DNA from: an uncultured beta proteobacterium
Lineage (GTDB): Bacteria; Pseudomonadota; Gammaproteobacteria; Burkholderiales; Burkholderiaceae_C
Length of the DNA stretch: 64,000 nucleotides
Direction of reading: 5' to 3'
Assembly: GCA_903823025.1 (NCBI GenBank)
Contig: CAIJRK010000055.1
Location: forward strand, 1 to 64,000
The notes under the pieces were generated by a model, which was given only the letters and a program-made list of their open reading frames with translations, had not been told where the DNA came from and made no database searches. This document shows positions 17,431 to 26,473 of the stretch, piece after piece; position 1 is the first letter of the stretch; the number at the start of each line of letters is the position of its first letter. Made by a program: the position numbers and the translations under genes.

Positions 17431-18084
17431 TTAAAAAGGGACCGGGCTGACAAAACGCATCAGTTGGCGGGTGGCCGGATGCGCCAGTTCAAGCACACAT
17501 GCGTGCAGCCATAAGCGTTCAGCCAATGCCTGCGATTGCAGGCTGCCGTACAAGGCATCGCCTGCAATGCCATGCCCCAAAGCCAACAGATGAACACGCA
17601 ATTGATGCGACCTCCCGGTCACAGGTTCCAGTTCGATACGGGTTGTCTTACGCGCCGCGTCGTGTGACAGCCAGCGCCAGCGCGTCACGCTGGGTTTGCC
17701 GCGTTGGTGATCAATCATGCGACGTGGCCGATTGGGCCAGTCCACAATAATGGGCAGATCAATGACCTGCCAATCGTGCAACGACCCCATCAAATTTCCT
17801 TCAACGACGGCCACGTACCGCTTGCTGACAGTGCGATTTGCAAACGATTCGTTCAAAGCGCGCTGCGCGGCCAATCCTCGCGCAAAAACCATCACCCCTG
17901 AAGTGGCCATATCCAGTCGATGCACGATTAACGCATCGGGGTAGAGGCGTTGCACGCGGGCGCTTAAACAGTCTTGTTTATCTTCTCCCCGGCCCGGCAC
18001 CGAGAGCAGTCCGGCGGGTTTATCCAGTACCAGCATAGCCTCGTCGGCATAAAGCAGCTTGACATCCAGTTCAGCAGCGCGCAT
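17431..18084 (-). CDS. RluA-family pseudouridine synthase
   Basis: Converts uridine to pseudouridine in rRNA or tRNA. The motif HRLDMATSG holds the catalytic Asp58, and DKPAGLLSVPG near the N-terminus and GRSHQLRVHL in the second half are family hallmarks. At 217 residues without an S4 domain it is the size of RluA itself (dual 23S/tRNA specificity), but the target cannot be assigned. The start chosen is ATG at 18084, whose A is shared with the TGA of the upstream kinase (TGATG), giving translational coupling; an upstream in-frame extension to 18141 would overlap the kinase. Confidence 0.9.
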   Translation of the reverse strand: MRAAELDVKLLYADEAMLVLDKPAGLLSVPGRGEDKQDCLSARVQRLYPDALIVHRLDMATSGVMVFARGLAAQRALNESFANRTVSKRYVAVVEGNLMGSLHDWQVIDLPIIVDWPNRPRRMIDHQRGKPSVTRWRWLSHDAARKTTRIELEPVTGRSHQLRVHLLALGHGIAGDALYGSLQSQALAERLWLHACVLELAHPATRQLMRFVSPVPF

Positions 18085-20222
18085 CAGAGCTTGTCTGCGC
18101 CAGATGGAGGCGGTTGCAGGAGTCGTTGCAAGGTTTCGCACATTTCATCGACATCGTTGGGTTTATGAATGAGTGCCCGCGCACCCTCAGCTAGCGCGCA
18201 TTGCTCAATTTCCGGCGTGACGTAGCCGGAGGCCAGCGCGACCGGGAGTTCAGGGCGGATCAAACGGGCTTCACGCAACAACTCAACACCGCTGTAGCCG
18301 GGCATGTTGTAGTCCGTAACCAGCAGGTCAAAGTCCAGTGGATGCGCTTTTAAGGCGAGCACCGCCTGACGCGGGTCAGTGAAGGTGCTGACGACAAAAC
18401 CCTTGCGTGTGAGCGCCCGCTCCACCAAAAAAACCAACGCTTCGTCGTCGTCAACATACATGACGTGCTTGCCCATGCCTTGCACGGTTTTGGGTTTGGG
18501 TTTGGGCGCTACAGGCAGCGGGGGCACCAGCGCCACATGGGCTATCGGGAAATAAAGTGTGAACAGGCTGCCGGTGTTGGGGGTGCTTTGCACCTCCACC
18601 GTGCCTTGGTGGGTGCGCATGATGCCGTGCACGACAGCCAGACCCAAACCTGTTCCCTGACCAACGGGTTTGGTTGTGAAGAACGGCTCAAACACCCGCG
18701 CCAATGTTTCTGTGTCAATACCGCTGCCGGTGTCTTGTACGGACAAACTGACGTGCGGCCCGCGAGCGCCGCTTCTGCGTTCGACCGAATTTGTACCTAG
18801 CTGCAAGTTGTAATTCAGCACAATATGAACCATGCCCCGATGTGGGCCAATGGCTTGAATCGCATTGGTGCAGAGGTTCAAAAGCGCCTGCTCGACTTGG
18901 GTGGCGTCGGCCAGCACGGCGGGCACATCGGCAAGAATGCTAACCCGCATCTCAACCGTCGGCGGCAAAGTGACCTTTAACAAATGCACGGTTTCTTCCA
19001 CCACATCGGCCAATTGAATCGGCACCCGTTGGGGTGACTCATGGCGACTGAAGGCCAATATCTGCCGCACCAGATCGCGCGCGCGCCGACCCGCCTTGTC
19101 AATCTCGTTCAGACTGACGAGCGCCGGTGACAACGCCCCTGCGTCTTGTCTGGCTAACTCGACGTTGCCCAAAATGGCGCTGATGATGTTGTTGAAATCA
19201 TGGGCAATGCCGCCTGCCATGGTGCCGACAGCTTCCATCTTTTGAGACTCCCGCAACTGCGACTCCAGGGCATTGCGGTGGGCTTCAATCTTTTTTCGGG
19301 CGGTCAAGTCATGCGCAAAGATGGTGGTAGTGGTGTCGCCATCGGGGTGATGCTCAAAAGACACGCTGGCTTCAATCGCCACGGTTTGTCCGCCTGCCGT
19401 GAGGGCCGTCATTTCACCCAATTGCGCATGGGTGGCGAGGTGTGCGTAGTTCAGGGTTTGCACCGCTTCTGGCAAAAACCGGGCTAACTCGCTGCCCATG
19501 GCATCGGCGGAGGCGCATTGAAATAGAGCTGCCGCCGTTGGATTGAAGATCGTGATGCGCTTGTCCTGATCGATACAAATAATGGCGTCCAGCGAGGCGT
19601 TGATGATGGAGGCCAGCCGGTCTTTACTCAGCTGCAGTTCTTCATTGCGCTCGCGCAAAACATTGGCACTGACTTGCAGCGCTCGGCGTTGGGCCAGCAA
19701 CGGGCTTTGGTCGATAAAGGCGCAAATAAAGTGCGCCAACTCGTCTTGCCTATTTTCGATACGGGCGATGTGCAGGTCGCCAGTCAAAACGCCATCGGAG
19801 CCGCATGAAAAAACGACTTCGGTGATCAGGCTGGTGCCTGTGTTTTTAGCGCTACAAAAACCATTTTTTACCTTGGCGACATGCTCGCTGCTGACCAAAG
19901 GCAATAAAAAATTCAGGGGAGGATCGTTTTCCTTGGGTCTGAAAAGACGCAAAGCCATGGCATTGCTCTCTAATACCAAACCGTTTTCGTCCACCACCAT
20001 CAAGGCCAGTGGGACGTTCGAGAAAAGGGTTAAAAAGCGTTCAGATGCGCCATCAGCAGCAATCTGGCTGTAGCGCAAAGCCTTGTTTTGCGTTTCCAGT
20101 TCAGCCTGATATTTGCGCAGATCTTTGACCATCTGCGGCAAGGAATACTCTTTGACAAGTTCTTTTTTTCTATTGCCGTCAGACGGCAAGAGAGACTTGC
20201 GGTCAGCGGCAATTTTTCTCAT
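18084..20222 (-). CDS. Soluble hybrid PAS sensor histidine kinase with C-terminal receiver
   Basis: A 712-residue kinase without transmembrane segments. After a short coiled coil (about 28-55) come two PAS-like domains (about 60-180 and 200-315), then HisKA with His341 in AGGIAHDFNN, the HATPase_c domain ending near 560, a Pro-rich linker (VPPLPVAPKPKPKT) and a receiver domain with Asp637 (VTDYNMPGYSG). The HDFNN H-box and receiver tail match the NtrB-like/hybrid group common in Burkholderiales. No cognate output regulator is adjacent. It lies 31 bases after a small basic protein gene and is coupled to the pseudouridine synthase. The signal is unknown. Confidence 0.88.
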   Translation of the reverse strand: MRKIAADRKSLLPSDGNRKKELVKEYSLPQMVKDLRKYQAELETQNKALRYSQIAADGASERFLTLFSNVPLALMVVDENGLVLESNAMALRLFRPKENDPPLNFLLPLVSSEHVAKVKNGFCSAKNTGTSLITEVVFSCGSDGVLTGDLHIARIENRQDELAHFICAFIDQSPLLAQRRALQVSANVLRERNEELQLSKDRLASIINASLDAIICIDQDKRITIFNPTAAALFQCASADAMGSELARFLPEAVQTLNYAHLATHAQLGEMTALTAGGQTVAIEASVSFEHHPDGDTTTTIFAHDLTARKKIEAHRNALESQLRESQKMEAVGTMAGGIAHDFNNIISAILGNVELARQDAGALSPALVSLNEIDKAGRRARDLVRQILAFSRHESPQRVPIQLADVVEETVHLLKVTLPPTVEMRVSILADVPAVLADATQVEQALLNLCTNAIQAIGPHRGMVHIVLNYNLQLGTNSVERRSGARGPHVSLSVQDTGSGIDTETLARVFEPFFTTKPVGQGTGLGLAVVHGIMRTHQGTVEVQSTPNTGSLFTLYFPIAHVALVPPLPVAPKPKPKTVQGMGKHVMYVDDDEALVFLVERALTRKGFVVSTFTDPRQAVLALKAHPLDFDLLVTDYNMPGYSGVELLREARLIRPELPVALASGYVTPEIEQCALAEGARALIHKPNDVDEMCETLQRLLQPPPSGADKL

Positions 20223-20253
20223 GGGATTGACAGTTCTTGCGGGTTATTCTGGA

Positions 20254-20403
20254 TCAACGCGTGGGGGCGTTTTTGAGCTTACCGCGCACGGCAACCACGG
20301 TGGTGACGGTGGGACGCACGGCGTCAGGCGAGACGGGCTTGGGCGGTGCGGTGTCCTTTTTTGGTTTTTTAACCATCTTGTTGCTTTGTTGACCTTTTGC
20401 CAT
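20254..20403 (-). CDS. Small basic conserved-looking protein
   Basis: A 49-residue Lys/Pro-rich polypeptide beginning MAKGQQSNKMVKKPKKD. The start at 20403 is preceded by AGGAG at 8 bases, better than the upstream in-frame ATG at 20451. Short basic proteins with this MAKGQ-S-N-K opening occur in many betaproteobacteria as hypothetical proteins, as I recall. It has no membrane segment or known domain. It is on the same strand as the following kinase, 31 bases upstream. Confidence 0.6.
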   Translation of the reverse strand: MAKGQQSNKMVKKPKKDTAPPKPVSPDAVRPTVTTVVAVRGKLKNAPTR

Positions 20404-20460
20404 TTTTATGCTCCTAAGTTGCAAGTTCCGCGCCTCGAAATGAGGCCGCAATGGCAGTGA

Positions 20461-22065
20461 TTATCTACGCAAGACCGCCTCGTTTGACTCAAAATCTGAC
20501 GCTTTAAGTGGGCTATGTGCGGCGATGTAGGCGCGCAACACGTCGGCATCCACAAAGCGGGTATTCACAAAACTGGGGTGGTTGGTCAGTGGCGGATAAC
20601 CGTCACCGCCTGCCGCCTGAAAACTGTTGACCACCAATCGGTACATCCGGCCTGACTCAATCGGCAAACCCTGAAGGCTGGCGTGCGTCACGGCGCCATG
20701 CACGATGTCCAGCCTGATGCCCGCAAACTGCGCAAAAGCCCCCGAGCCGGGCGTCATTTGAGCGACCACGTTCAGGTAGGCCATCACCTCGGTGCCGGTG
20801 AAGTCCACCGTGACGAGGGTGTTACCAAACGGGTGAACCTTGAGCACATCTTTGTAGGTGATCTTGCCCGCGGCTAGCGAGTCGCGCACGCCGCCGGCGT
20901 TGATCACGGCAAAGTCGGCTTTGGTTTTTTCCATCATGGCGCGCGCGACCAAGGTGCCCATGGCGGCGGGCCGGGTGCGCAAAATAGCGCGCTCGCCTTC
21001 AAGGCGGCGGTCGGTTTCGCCAATGTCCAAGCCCAGTTGGCGCTGACCAAACGCCTGATAAGGCGACAGTAGCGTCAGCATGGTTGGGTCTTCGGCCACT
21101 TGAGGTATCTGGGGTGCGCTTTTCAGGTTGACGGGGATCAGCGCGTAGTGAACTAACTTGAAATTGCCATTGCGGTATTCAAAGTCGGCGCGGCCTACAT
21201 ATTTGCCCCATTCGTGGGCTTGCACAATCCAGGTTCCATTTTGCCGGTCAGGCGTGCAGGCGCTGGCGGGCACATAGGCGCGGTCCAGCACATTTTCAGC
21301 CTTCATGCAGGCCGGATTTTGACTGTGGCCGCCCACCACCAAATCAATCCCGTTAACCGCGCGTGCCATTTCCACATCGCCCATCGCTTGCGTGCCGTGA
21401 TGGCCGTTTTCGTAGTGGCCCATGTGGGTGGCGGCAATGACGACATCGGCTTGTCGGCGCAGTTCGGGCACCACTTGAGTGGCCTCGGCGATGACGCTGC
21501 GAAACTCGACGTTCGCTACATGATCCGGATGCACCATCTTGTAAGTGTCCTCCGTCGTCAACCCCATGACGCCAACACGCACGCCGCCCAGATTGAAGAT
21601 TTTGTAGGGCGCAAACAGGCGTTCGCCATGTTCGTAAATGTTGGCGGACAGCATCGGGAATTGCGCCAGTTGGCGCTGCATCTCCAGCACGGCGCGTGGT
21701 TTGTCAAACTCATGGTTGCCTACGGCCATGGCTTGATAACCCAGCAAGTTCATGCCCTTGAAGTCGGGCACTGCATCTTGCAAGTCCGACTCGGGAATGC
21801 CGGTATTCACGTCGCCACCATCGAGCAGCAGGCTGTAGCCCCCGTTAGCGGCGACATCATCGCGGATGCGGTCAATCACCGTTTTGCGCGCCGCCATGCC
21901 ATATTCGCCCTCGCTGTTTTTCCAGAAACGACCATGATGGTCGTTGGTGTGCATCACGGTAATGCGGTAGGTTTTGTCTTTTTCCGGGCCGCTCACGGGT
22001 GCGCTGGTGCAGCCCACGAGCGCGATGGATAGAAGCAGATAAACAGCAGGTTGGATGAAGTGCAT
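20461..22065 (-). CDS. ushA: UshA-type 5'-nucleotidase/UDP-sugar hydrolase, lipoprotein form
   Basis: Periplasmic metallophosphoesterase that splits nucleotides and UDP-sugars so that nucleoside and phosphate can be taken up. The 534-residue protein follows E. coli UshA almost block by block: HTNDHHGRFW with the metal ligands, GGDVNTGIPESDLQDA, GNHEFD, ATHMGHYENG, GGHSQNPACM and the C-terminal specificity domain with GGDGYPPL. I chose ATG at 22065, after AGGAAA, because a signal peptide with lipobox LVGC (Cys19) follows; E. coli UshA lacks the lipid anchor. The longer frame to 22173 adds a non-signal extension. Confidence 0.92.
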   Translation of the reverse strand: MHFIQPAVYLLLSIALVGCTSAPVSGPEKDKTYRITVMHTNDHHGRFWKNSEGEYGMAARKTVIDRIRDDVAANGGYSLLLDGGDVNTGIPESDLQDAVPDFKGMNLLGYQAMAVGNHEFDKPRAVLEMQRQLAQFPMLSANIYEHGERLFAPYKIFNLGGVRVGVMGLTTEDTYKMVHPDHVANVEFRSVIAEATQVVPELRRQADVVIAATHMGHYENGHHGTQAMGDVEMARAVNGIDLVVGGHSQNPACMKAENVLDRAYVPASACTPDRQNGTWIVQAHEWGKYVGRADFEYRNGNFKLVHYALIPVNLKSAPQIPQVAEDPTMLTLLSPYQAFGQRQLGLDIGETDRRLEGERAILRTRPAAMGTLVARAMMEKTKADFAVINAGGVRDSLAAGKITYKDVLKVHPFGNTLVTVDFTGTEVMAYLNVVAQMTPGSGAFAQFAGIRLDIVHGAVTHASLQGLPIESGRMYRLVVNSFQAAGGDGYPPLTNHPSFVNTRFVDADVLRAYIAAHSPLKASDFESNEAVLRR

Positions 22066-22123
22066 GGGGGTTTCCTGTTGTCGGTTAAGCGAACTTAAAT
22101 GGCGATGATTATGGCGTTTCACG

Positions 22124-22135
22124 CCTTGATCAAGG
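22124..22135. repeat. 12-bp perfect palindrome upstream of ushA
   Basis: CCTTGATCAAGG is self-complementary and sits 59 bases upstream of the ushA start, in the divergent gap shared with the CYTH-CHAD gene. It could be an operator; a chance match is also possible. Confidence 0.35.
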
Positions 22136-22271
22136 GGCTGACCTGTTTTCGGCTTTCGGAGAACAACAACCACAAACCATGGCGTCAGGCGTTATTTTGT
22201 GCCGTGTCGTGGTTGTCCTCACCCGACGTGCTGGTGGAAAATCAGCACTCTACTCAAGTTACTACATTTCC

Positions 22272-23813
22272 ATGAAATCCCATCCAACACCTCCTGGTCC
22301 GCAAGAAATTGAACTCAAGCTGGCGCTGCCCACCCTCGATCCGGCAAGTCTGGTCAAGCGCCTGGCCCGCGCGCCCGTGTTGGCAAGGCGCACGCCGACA
22401 CAGCAACATTTGCACAATATTTATTACGACACGCCTGATCAACAGTTGCACCAAGCACGCGTGGCGCTGCGTCTGCGCCGTGTCGGCAGCGAAGCGCATC
22501 CACAGTGGTTGCAAACCCTCAAGACCGGAGGGCGCAGTGACTCAGCGTTGAGTCAGCGCGGTGAATGGGAGTCGCCTGTGCCCGGTTCGGCGCTGTCGTG
22601 GCATGTGCTTAAAGCGACGCCGTGGGCTGATACAGATGCGGATGGCGCCTTGTTTAAAAAGCTCAAACCATGCTTCATCACGCAATTTGAACGCACCAGT
22701 TGGCAGGTGCGTCGCCGTAACGGCAGTGTGGTGGAGGTGGCACTGGACATCGGCTACATCGACGTTGAAGGCAAGCAAACACCTATTTGCGAGCTGGAGC
22801 TGGAACTTAAAGCGGGCTTGCCTGCTGCTTTGTTTGAAGTTGCACGACAAATCGCGCAAACCATAGCCGTATTGCCCGCCACGATGAGCAAAGCCGAACG
22901 GGGCTACGCCTTGGCACAAGACAGTTTGGATCAGCCCTGGCGTGCCCAGCCGCTGATATTGACGCCCAAATTGCCTTTGCCACAGCTTGCCCAGCAGGTG
23001 TTGCGTGAAAGTTTTTGCCAGTTCACCCGCAACCTTAATGCGCTGCGCCATTCGGATGACCCGGAGGTGGTGCATCAGGCGCGGGTAGGTTGGCGGCGCT
23101 TTAAAAGCGCCTTGCGTTTTTTTAAGCCTGTTTTGGCGCTTGATGCGGTTGCCCCATGGCAGGCCTTGCACGCGCTGCTGGTATTTTTAGGCGAGCTGCG
23201 CGATCTGGATGTAGTTCGCACCCAAACACTGCCGCCGTTAGCCGACGCCTACACGGCTGGCGACGACCGGCGCGCACAAAATTGGCACACCTTGTTTCAA
23301 GCCTTGAACGACACCACAGACCTTCAGCGTAAAGCAGTGCGCTACGCCCTGCAAGAGCCAGCTATCGGGGTCAGCCTGCTGGCGACGACGCAATGGCTGG
23401 AGGATTTGACGTCAGCCAAAGCGTCGGTAAAAGCTAAGCCGGTTAAAAAAGTGTCGGTACGCCGCTGGACCCGGCAACGCGTTTTGCGATGGCAAGCGCA
23501 GTTAGAGCGCGCCTTGAAAGCACTGAACAAACAAGGGCGCACTGACGCCTCAAATGCAGCTGACTATGCAGCGCAACAACACCGGGTTCGCCTTCTTGCC
23601 AAGCGTGTGCGTTACGCCGTTGAGTCGCTGCAACCTCTTTTATCCGGCCGTCAAATTCAGCGGGGACACCCGTTGGCTGAACGCTTGCAAACCACCCTGG
23701 GAAATCAGCGCGATGTCGTGCAGGCCTGTGTGTTGGCCACTCGGCTGTCTGCTGATCGGGGCCTGATTGAGTTTTTGCGGGGCGCAGCGGCCAGTGCGAA
23801 CCTGAAGCCTTAA
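22272..23813 (+). CDS. CYTH-CHAD domain protein (probable inorganic triphosphatase)
   Basis: A 513-residue two-domain protein. The N-terminal CYTH domain (about 1-215) carries the ExExK motif as EIELKL (Glu12, Glu14, Lys16) and further acidic/basic strands such as CELELELK, consistent with hydrolysis of tripolyphosphate (YgiF-like). The C-terminal CHAD domain (about 240-505) is helical with conserved histidines and arginines (VVHQARVGWRRFKSAL, RVRLLAKRVRYAVESL) and is thought to bind polyphosphate. The start at 22272 matches the CYTH N-terminus; the frame is open further upstream to 22179 without a good start. Confidence 0.88.
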   Translation: MKSHPTPPGPQEIELKLALPTLDPASLVKRLARAPVLARRTPTQQHLHNIYYDTPDQQLHQARVALRLRRVGSEAHPQWLQTLKTGGRSDSALSQRGEWESPVPGSALSWHVLKATPWADTDADGALFKKLKPCFITQFERTSWQVRRRNGSVVEVALDIGYIDVEGKQTPICELELELKAGLPAALFEVARQIAQTIAVLPATMSKAERGYALAQDSLDQPWRAQPLILTPKLPLPQLAQQVLRESFCQFTRNLNALRHSDDPEVVHQARVGWRRFKSALRFFKPVLALDAVAPWQALHALLVFLGELRDLDVVRTQTLPPLADAYTAGDDRRAQNWHTLFQALNDTTDLQRKAVRYALQEPAIGVSLLATTQWLEDLTSAKASVKAKPVKKVSVRRWTRQRVLRWQAQLERALKALNKQGRTDASNAADYAAQQHRVRLLAKRVRYAVESLQPLLSGRQIQRGHPLAERLQTTLGNQRDVVQACVLATRLSADRGLIEFLRGAAASANLKP

Positions 23814-23826
23814 GCGCAGGTTTTTT
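23799..23826 (+). terminator. Intrinsic terminator of the CYTH-CHAD gene
   Basis: AACCTG (23799-23804) pairs with CAGGTT (23817-23822), and the run of T continues to 23826. The stem overlaps the stop codon TAA at 23811-23813. Confidence 0.65.
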
Positions 23827-24194
23827 ATGTGAAGGGCGACACAGCCGCGCTGGGGTCGCTACTGTTCCTAAATTCATCTGGCTGTTTAGACATGAGCCCG
23901 TGACGGGGTGTATCGCCTGACTTCCCAAGTTAACAAATATGTTAAAAATTTAGCAGGTAAAAATTTTACATACTACAAAGTCTCATTGTGAACTTCATGG
24001 TTTTTATAGAAAATAAGCCCTGATATTTAGGGCATTAAATTTTGATTTGATCTATGCAGGCCATATACCATGAATCTCATACCTGCATGAAAAAAGGACT
24101 CTGCGTCTGAATTTTTACATAATGTAATAATCATAGCCAGCACTATTTGCATCCTGCACATAAATTTAAAGTGTTAACCTGAAAAGAGATAGAA
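23827..24194. other. AT-rich intergenic region with stacked inverted repeats
   Basis: No gene is visible in these 368 bases. The base composition turns AT-rich at about 23930 and stays so into the transporter gene. Inverted repeats include GCCCT/AGGGC (24017-24033), ATGCAGG/CCTGCAT (24054-24088) and the 13-base palindrome TTACATAATGTAA (24115-24127). These may be operators or parts of a transcribed leader of the transporter; no riboswitch class was recognised. Confidence 0.5.
24115..24127. promoter_or_regulatory. Palindromic candidate operator of the BCCT gene
   Basis: TTACATAATGTAA is a perfect 13-base palindrome ending 67 bases before the transporter start. The binding protein is unknown; no regulator gene is adjacent. 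Confidence 0.35.
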
Positions 24195-25751
24195 ATGACA
24201 AATAAAGAAATATGGAAGAATCCTGTATTCTCGATTTCAGCGTCAGTAATTTTATTACTTGTTATTTTAGGCGCAACAATCCCAAAAAAGTTTGGAGAGA
24301 TAGCTGGAAAATTATTTATTTTTACAACAGTAAACTTTGGTTGGTTTTATTTGCTGGCCGTTTTTATAATTATATTATTTCTAACATTTTTAGCCATCAG
24401 TAAATATGGCGCACTTCGACTCGGACCTGACGATGAGTTGCCGGAGTTTTCGTTTTTTACATGGGTCGCCATGCTTTTCTCTGCAGGCTTTGGCGTCGGT
24501 CTTGTATTTTGGGGGGTGGCCGAACCAATGAGTCACTTTTTTACCTCTCCAGTATCAGATGTAACAGCACAGACTGAAAAAGCAGCGCGTGTTGCTATGG
24601 GCTATTCTTTTTTCCACTGGGGTATCAGTCAGTGGTCTGTCTTTGCGATTGTCGGCCTGGTCATGGGGTTTTCTCAATATCGAAAGAAAAAAGATGGGCT
24701 CATCTCAACAGCACTGGAGTCGGTCACAGGAAAAAAGCCGATTGTTAAAACAACCATAGATTCCTTCTCTGTCATTGCCACCGTCATGGGGATTGCAACT
24801 TCACTGGGGTTGGGTATTCTTCAAATTAACGGAGGGTTAGATACAGTATTTGAAACAGGGAATTCTTTTTTAATTCAGTTTTTTATTATTGTCATCATAT
24901 TTATTGCCTACATGCTGTCATCCTCAACAGGACTGGATAAAGGCATTCGCTATTTAAGTAATTTAAATTTGGGTGTCGCACTCATTTTAATGACTTTTGT
25001 TTTTATAGCGGGGCCTACAGTTTTTATTCTGGAAACTTTTGTTTTGGCAATTGGCGATTACTTCACCAACTTTATTCACTACAGTTTGCGACTTGAGCCG
25101 TACCAAAAAGGAACCTGGGTTAGAGACTGGACTATTTTCTATTGGGCTTGGGCGATTGCCTGGTCTCCTTTTGTGGGCGCTTTTGTTGCGCGTGTTTCCA
25201 AAGGACGAACCATTCGTGAATTTATTATGGGTGTGATGGTCATTCCGCCTGCCATTGCCTGCTTGTGGATTGCCATTTTTGGTGGAACTGCTTTGTGGAA
25301 TGATTTGAACTACCAAACCGGCATTGCAGAGGCCGTCAATATTGATTTAACGAGTGCACTCTTTCAAACCTATTTGCATCTGCCGCTCACCACCATTTTG
25401 TCGATTCTGTCCATCTTTTTGATCTTTACTTTTTTGGTGACCTCAGCAGATTCAGCGACCTATATTTTGGCTAGCATGACAACCAATGGAAGTCTTGTGC
25501 CGCCCCTGTTTGCCAAACTTGTCTGGGGATTTTTGATGGCAGCGATTGCGGGGGTGTTGTTGTATGCCGGTGGACTGGAGGCACTGCAGACGGCGTCCCT
25601 GATTTCAGCTTTACCATTTACGGTAATCTTGCTGATGCTGATTCTTTCGATTGTCAAGTTGCTTAGAAAAGAAGCGATTCCGATCAGGAATGCTGATTTA
25701 AGGCGATTTGAACGTTTGCAAAAAGCCAGCAAAGAAAAAGAAAACCAATAA
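24195..25751 (+). CDS. BCCT-family betaine/choline/carnitine transporter
   Basis: Secondary transporter of 518 residues with twelve predicted helices in the inner membrane, importing a quaternary ammonium compatible solute, usually with sodium. The family core IFYWAWAIAWSPFVGAFVAR is present in helix 8, and MGIATSLGLG in the helix 3-4 area matches the Gly-rich sodium/substrate segment. The short termini resemble OpuD-type glycine betaine carriers, lacking the long osmosensing tails of BetP or BetT. The gene is visibly AT-rich with codon choices (AAA, TTT, ATT) unlike its neighbours, suggesting transfer. GAGA precedes the ATG weakly. Substrate remains open. Confidence 0.88.
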   Translation: MTNKEIWKNPVFSISASVILLLVILGATIPKKFGEIAGKLFIFTTVNFGWFYLLAVFIIILFLTFLAISKYGALRLGPDDELPEFSFFTWVAMLFSAGFGVGLVFWGVAEPMSHFFTSPVSDVTAQTEKAARVAMGYSFFHWGISQWSVFAIVGLVMGFSQYRKKKDGLISTALESVTGKKPIVKTTIDSFSVIATVMGIATSLGLGILQINGGLDTVFETGNSFLIQFFIIVIIFIAYMLSSSTGLDKGIRYLSNLNLGVALILMTFVFIAGPTVFILETFVLAIGDYFTNFIHYSLRLEPYQKGTWVRDWTIFYWAWAIAWSPFVGAFVARVSKGRTIREFIMGVMVIPPAIACLWIAIFGGTALWNDLNYQTGIAEAVNIDLTSALFQTYLHLPLTTILSILSIFLIFTFLVTSADSATYILASMTTNGSLVPPLFAKLVWGFLMAAIAGVLLYAGGLEALQTASLISALPFTVILLMLILSIVKLLRKEAIPIRNADLRRFERLQKASKEKENQ

Positions 25752-25768
25752 CCCGACTGATACCGATT

Positions 25769-25813
25769 CGCTTTGACGGCGCTAAACCTGACCGCCAAAG
25801 CGACGTGTTTTTT
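25769..25813 (+). terminator. Intrinsic terminator of the BCCT gene
   Basis: CGCTTTG (25769-25775) pairs with CAAAGCG (25796-25802), extended inward by CGG/CCG across one mismatch, and is followed a few bases later by six T at 25808-25813. Confidence 0.6.
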
Positions 25814-25905
25814 GCTGTCGTCCCATCTTCTTCAAGGCACAAAAATGCGGCGACAATCAACCTCCAATTTTTACTATTTTCTTTGGGTTCGCCCCACACT
25901 TCCCC

Positions 25906-26433
25906 ATGCCAATTACCCCCATTCTTGAAGTGCGCCCAGCCCATGTGCGCGACGCCAAAGCCATCGCTGAAATTCATGCCAGCGCCAGCCAAGCCGCCTT
26001 TAAAAGCCTTGTTCCCGGTGAAAAAATGCCCGCCGTCTCGCTCGATAAAAGTCAGGCTTACTGGCGCGATGCCATTGAGTTTTGTGAGCCGCAGGTTTAT
26101 GTCGCCGTCGAGGGCGAAAAAATCATTGGTTTCGTCGGATTTGATCGTTCACGCGACAAAGGCACGCCACCCACGACCGGCGAAATCTGGGCTATTTACG
26201 CCGCCACCTCGCACTGGGGCCAAGGCGTTGGCCTGGCGCTGTGGGACGCCGCCCGCGACGGGTTGCTTGATGAAGGCTGCACCAAAGTTACCATTTGGTT
26301 GCCTTTGGGCAACGAGCGCGCCGTGCGTTTTCACGACATGGCCGGTTTCAAACGCGAAATGACCAGCATAAAAACTGTGGCTATAGGGACAGTTAAAGTA
26401 GAAGAAATCCGCATGAAGCGCGATTTGAACTGA
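25906..26433 (+). CDS. GNAT-family N-acetyltransferase
   Basis: A 175-residue GCN5-related acetyltransferase. The acetyl-CoA binding loop is WGQGVGLALWDAA (about residues 103-115), preceded by the strand GEIWAIYAAT and followed by WLPLGNERAVRFHDMAGF, the classic asparagine/phenylalanine end of the fold. The substrate is unknown. A second long frame over the same bases (from 25805) encodes a Pro-rich composition and is a shadow. It is followed 40 bases later by the YedI-like gene on the same strand. Confidence 0.88.
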   Translation: MPITPILEVRPAHVRDAKAIAEIHASASQAAFKSLVPGEKMPAVSLDKSQAYWRDAIEFCEPQVYVAVEGEKIIGFVGFDRSRDKGTPPTTGEIWAIYAATSHWGQGVGLALWDAARDGLLDEGCTKVTIWLPLGNERAVRFHDMAGFKREMTSIKTVAIGTVKVEEIRMKRDLN

Positions 26434-26473
26434 GCAACGCCTCACAACTTAACCACCTAATCCCCTAAAAATT

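Noticed and set aside
24001-24194. Riboswitch in the leader of the BCCT transporter
   Set aside because: Inverted repeats are present, but no conserved aptamer core that I know could be recognised.
25805-26362. 185-codon frame overlapping the GNAT gene in another frame
   Set aside because: Pro/Ser/Cys-rich translation without motif; the alternative frame at 25906 has a complete acetyltransferase pattern.
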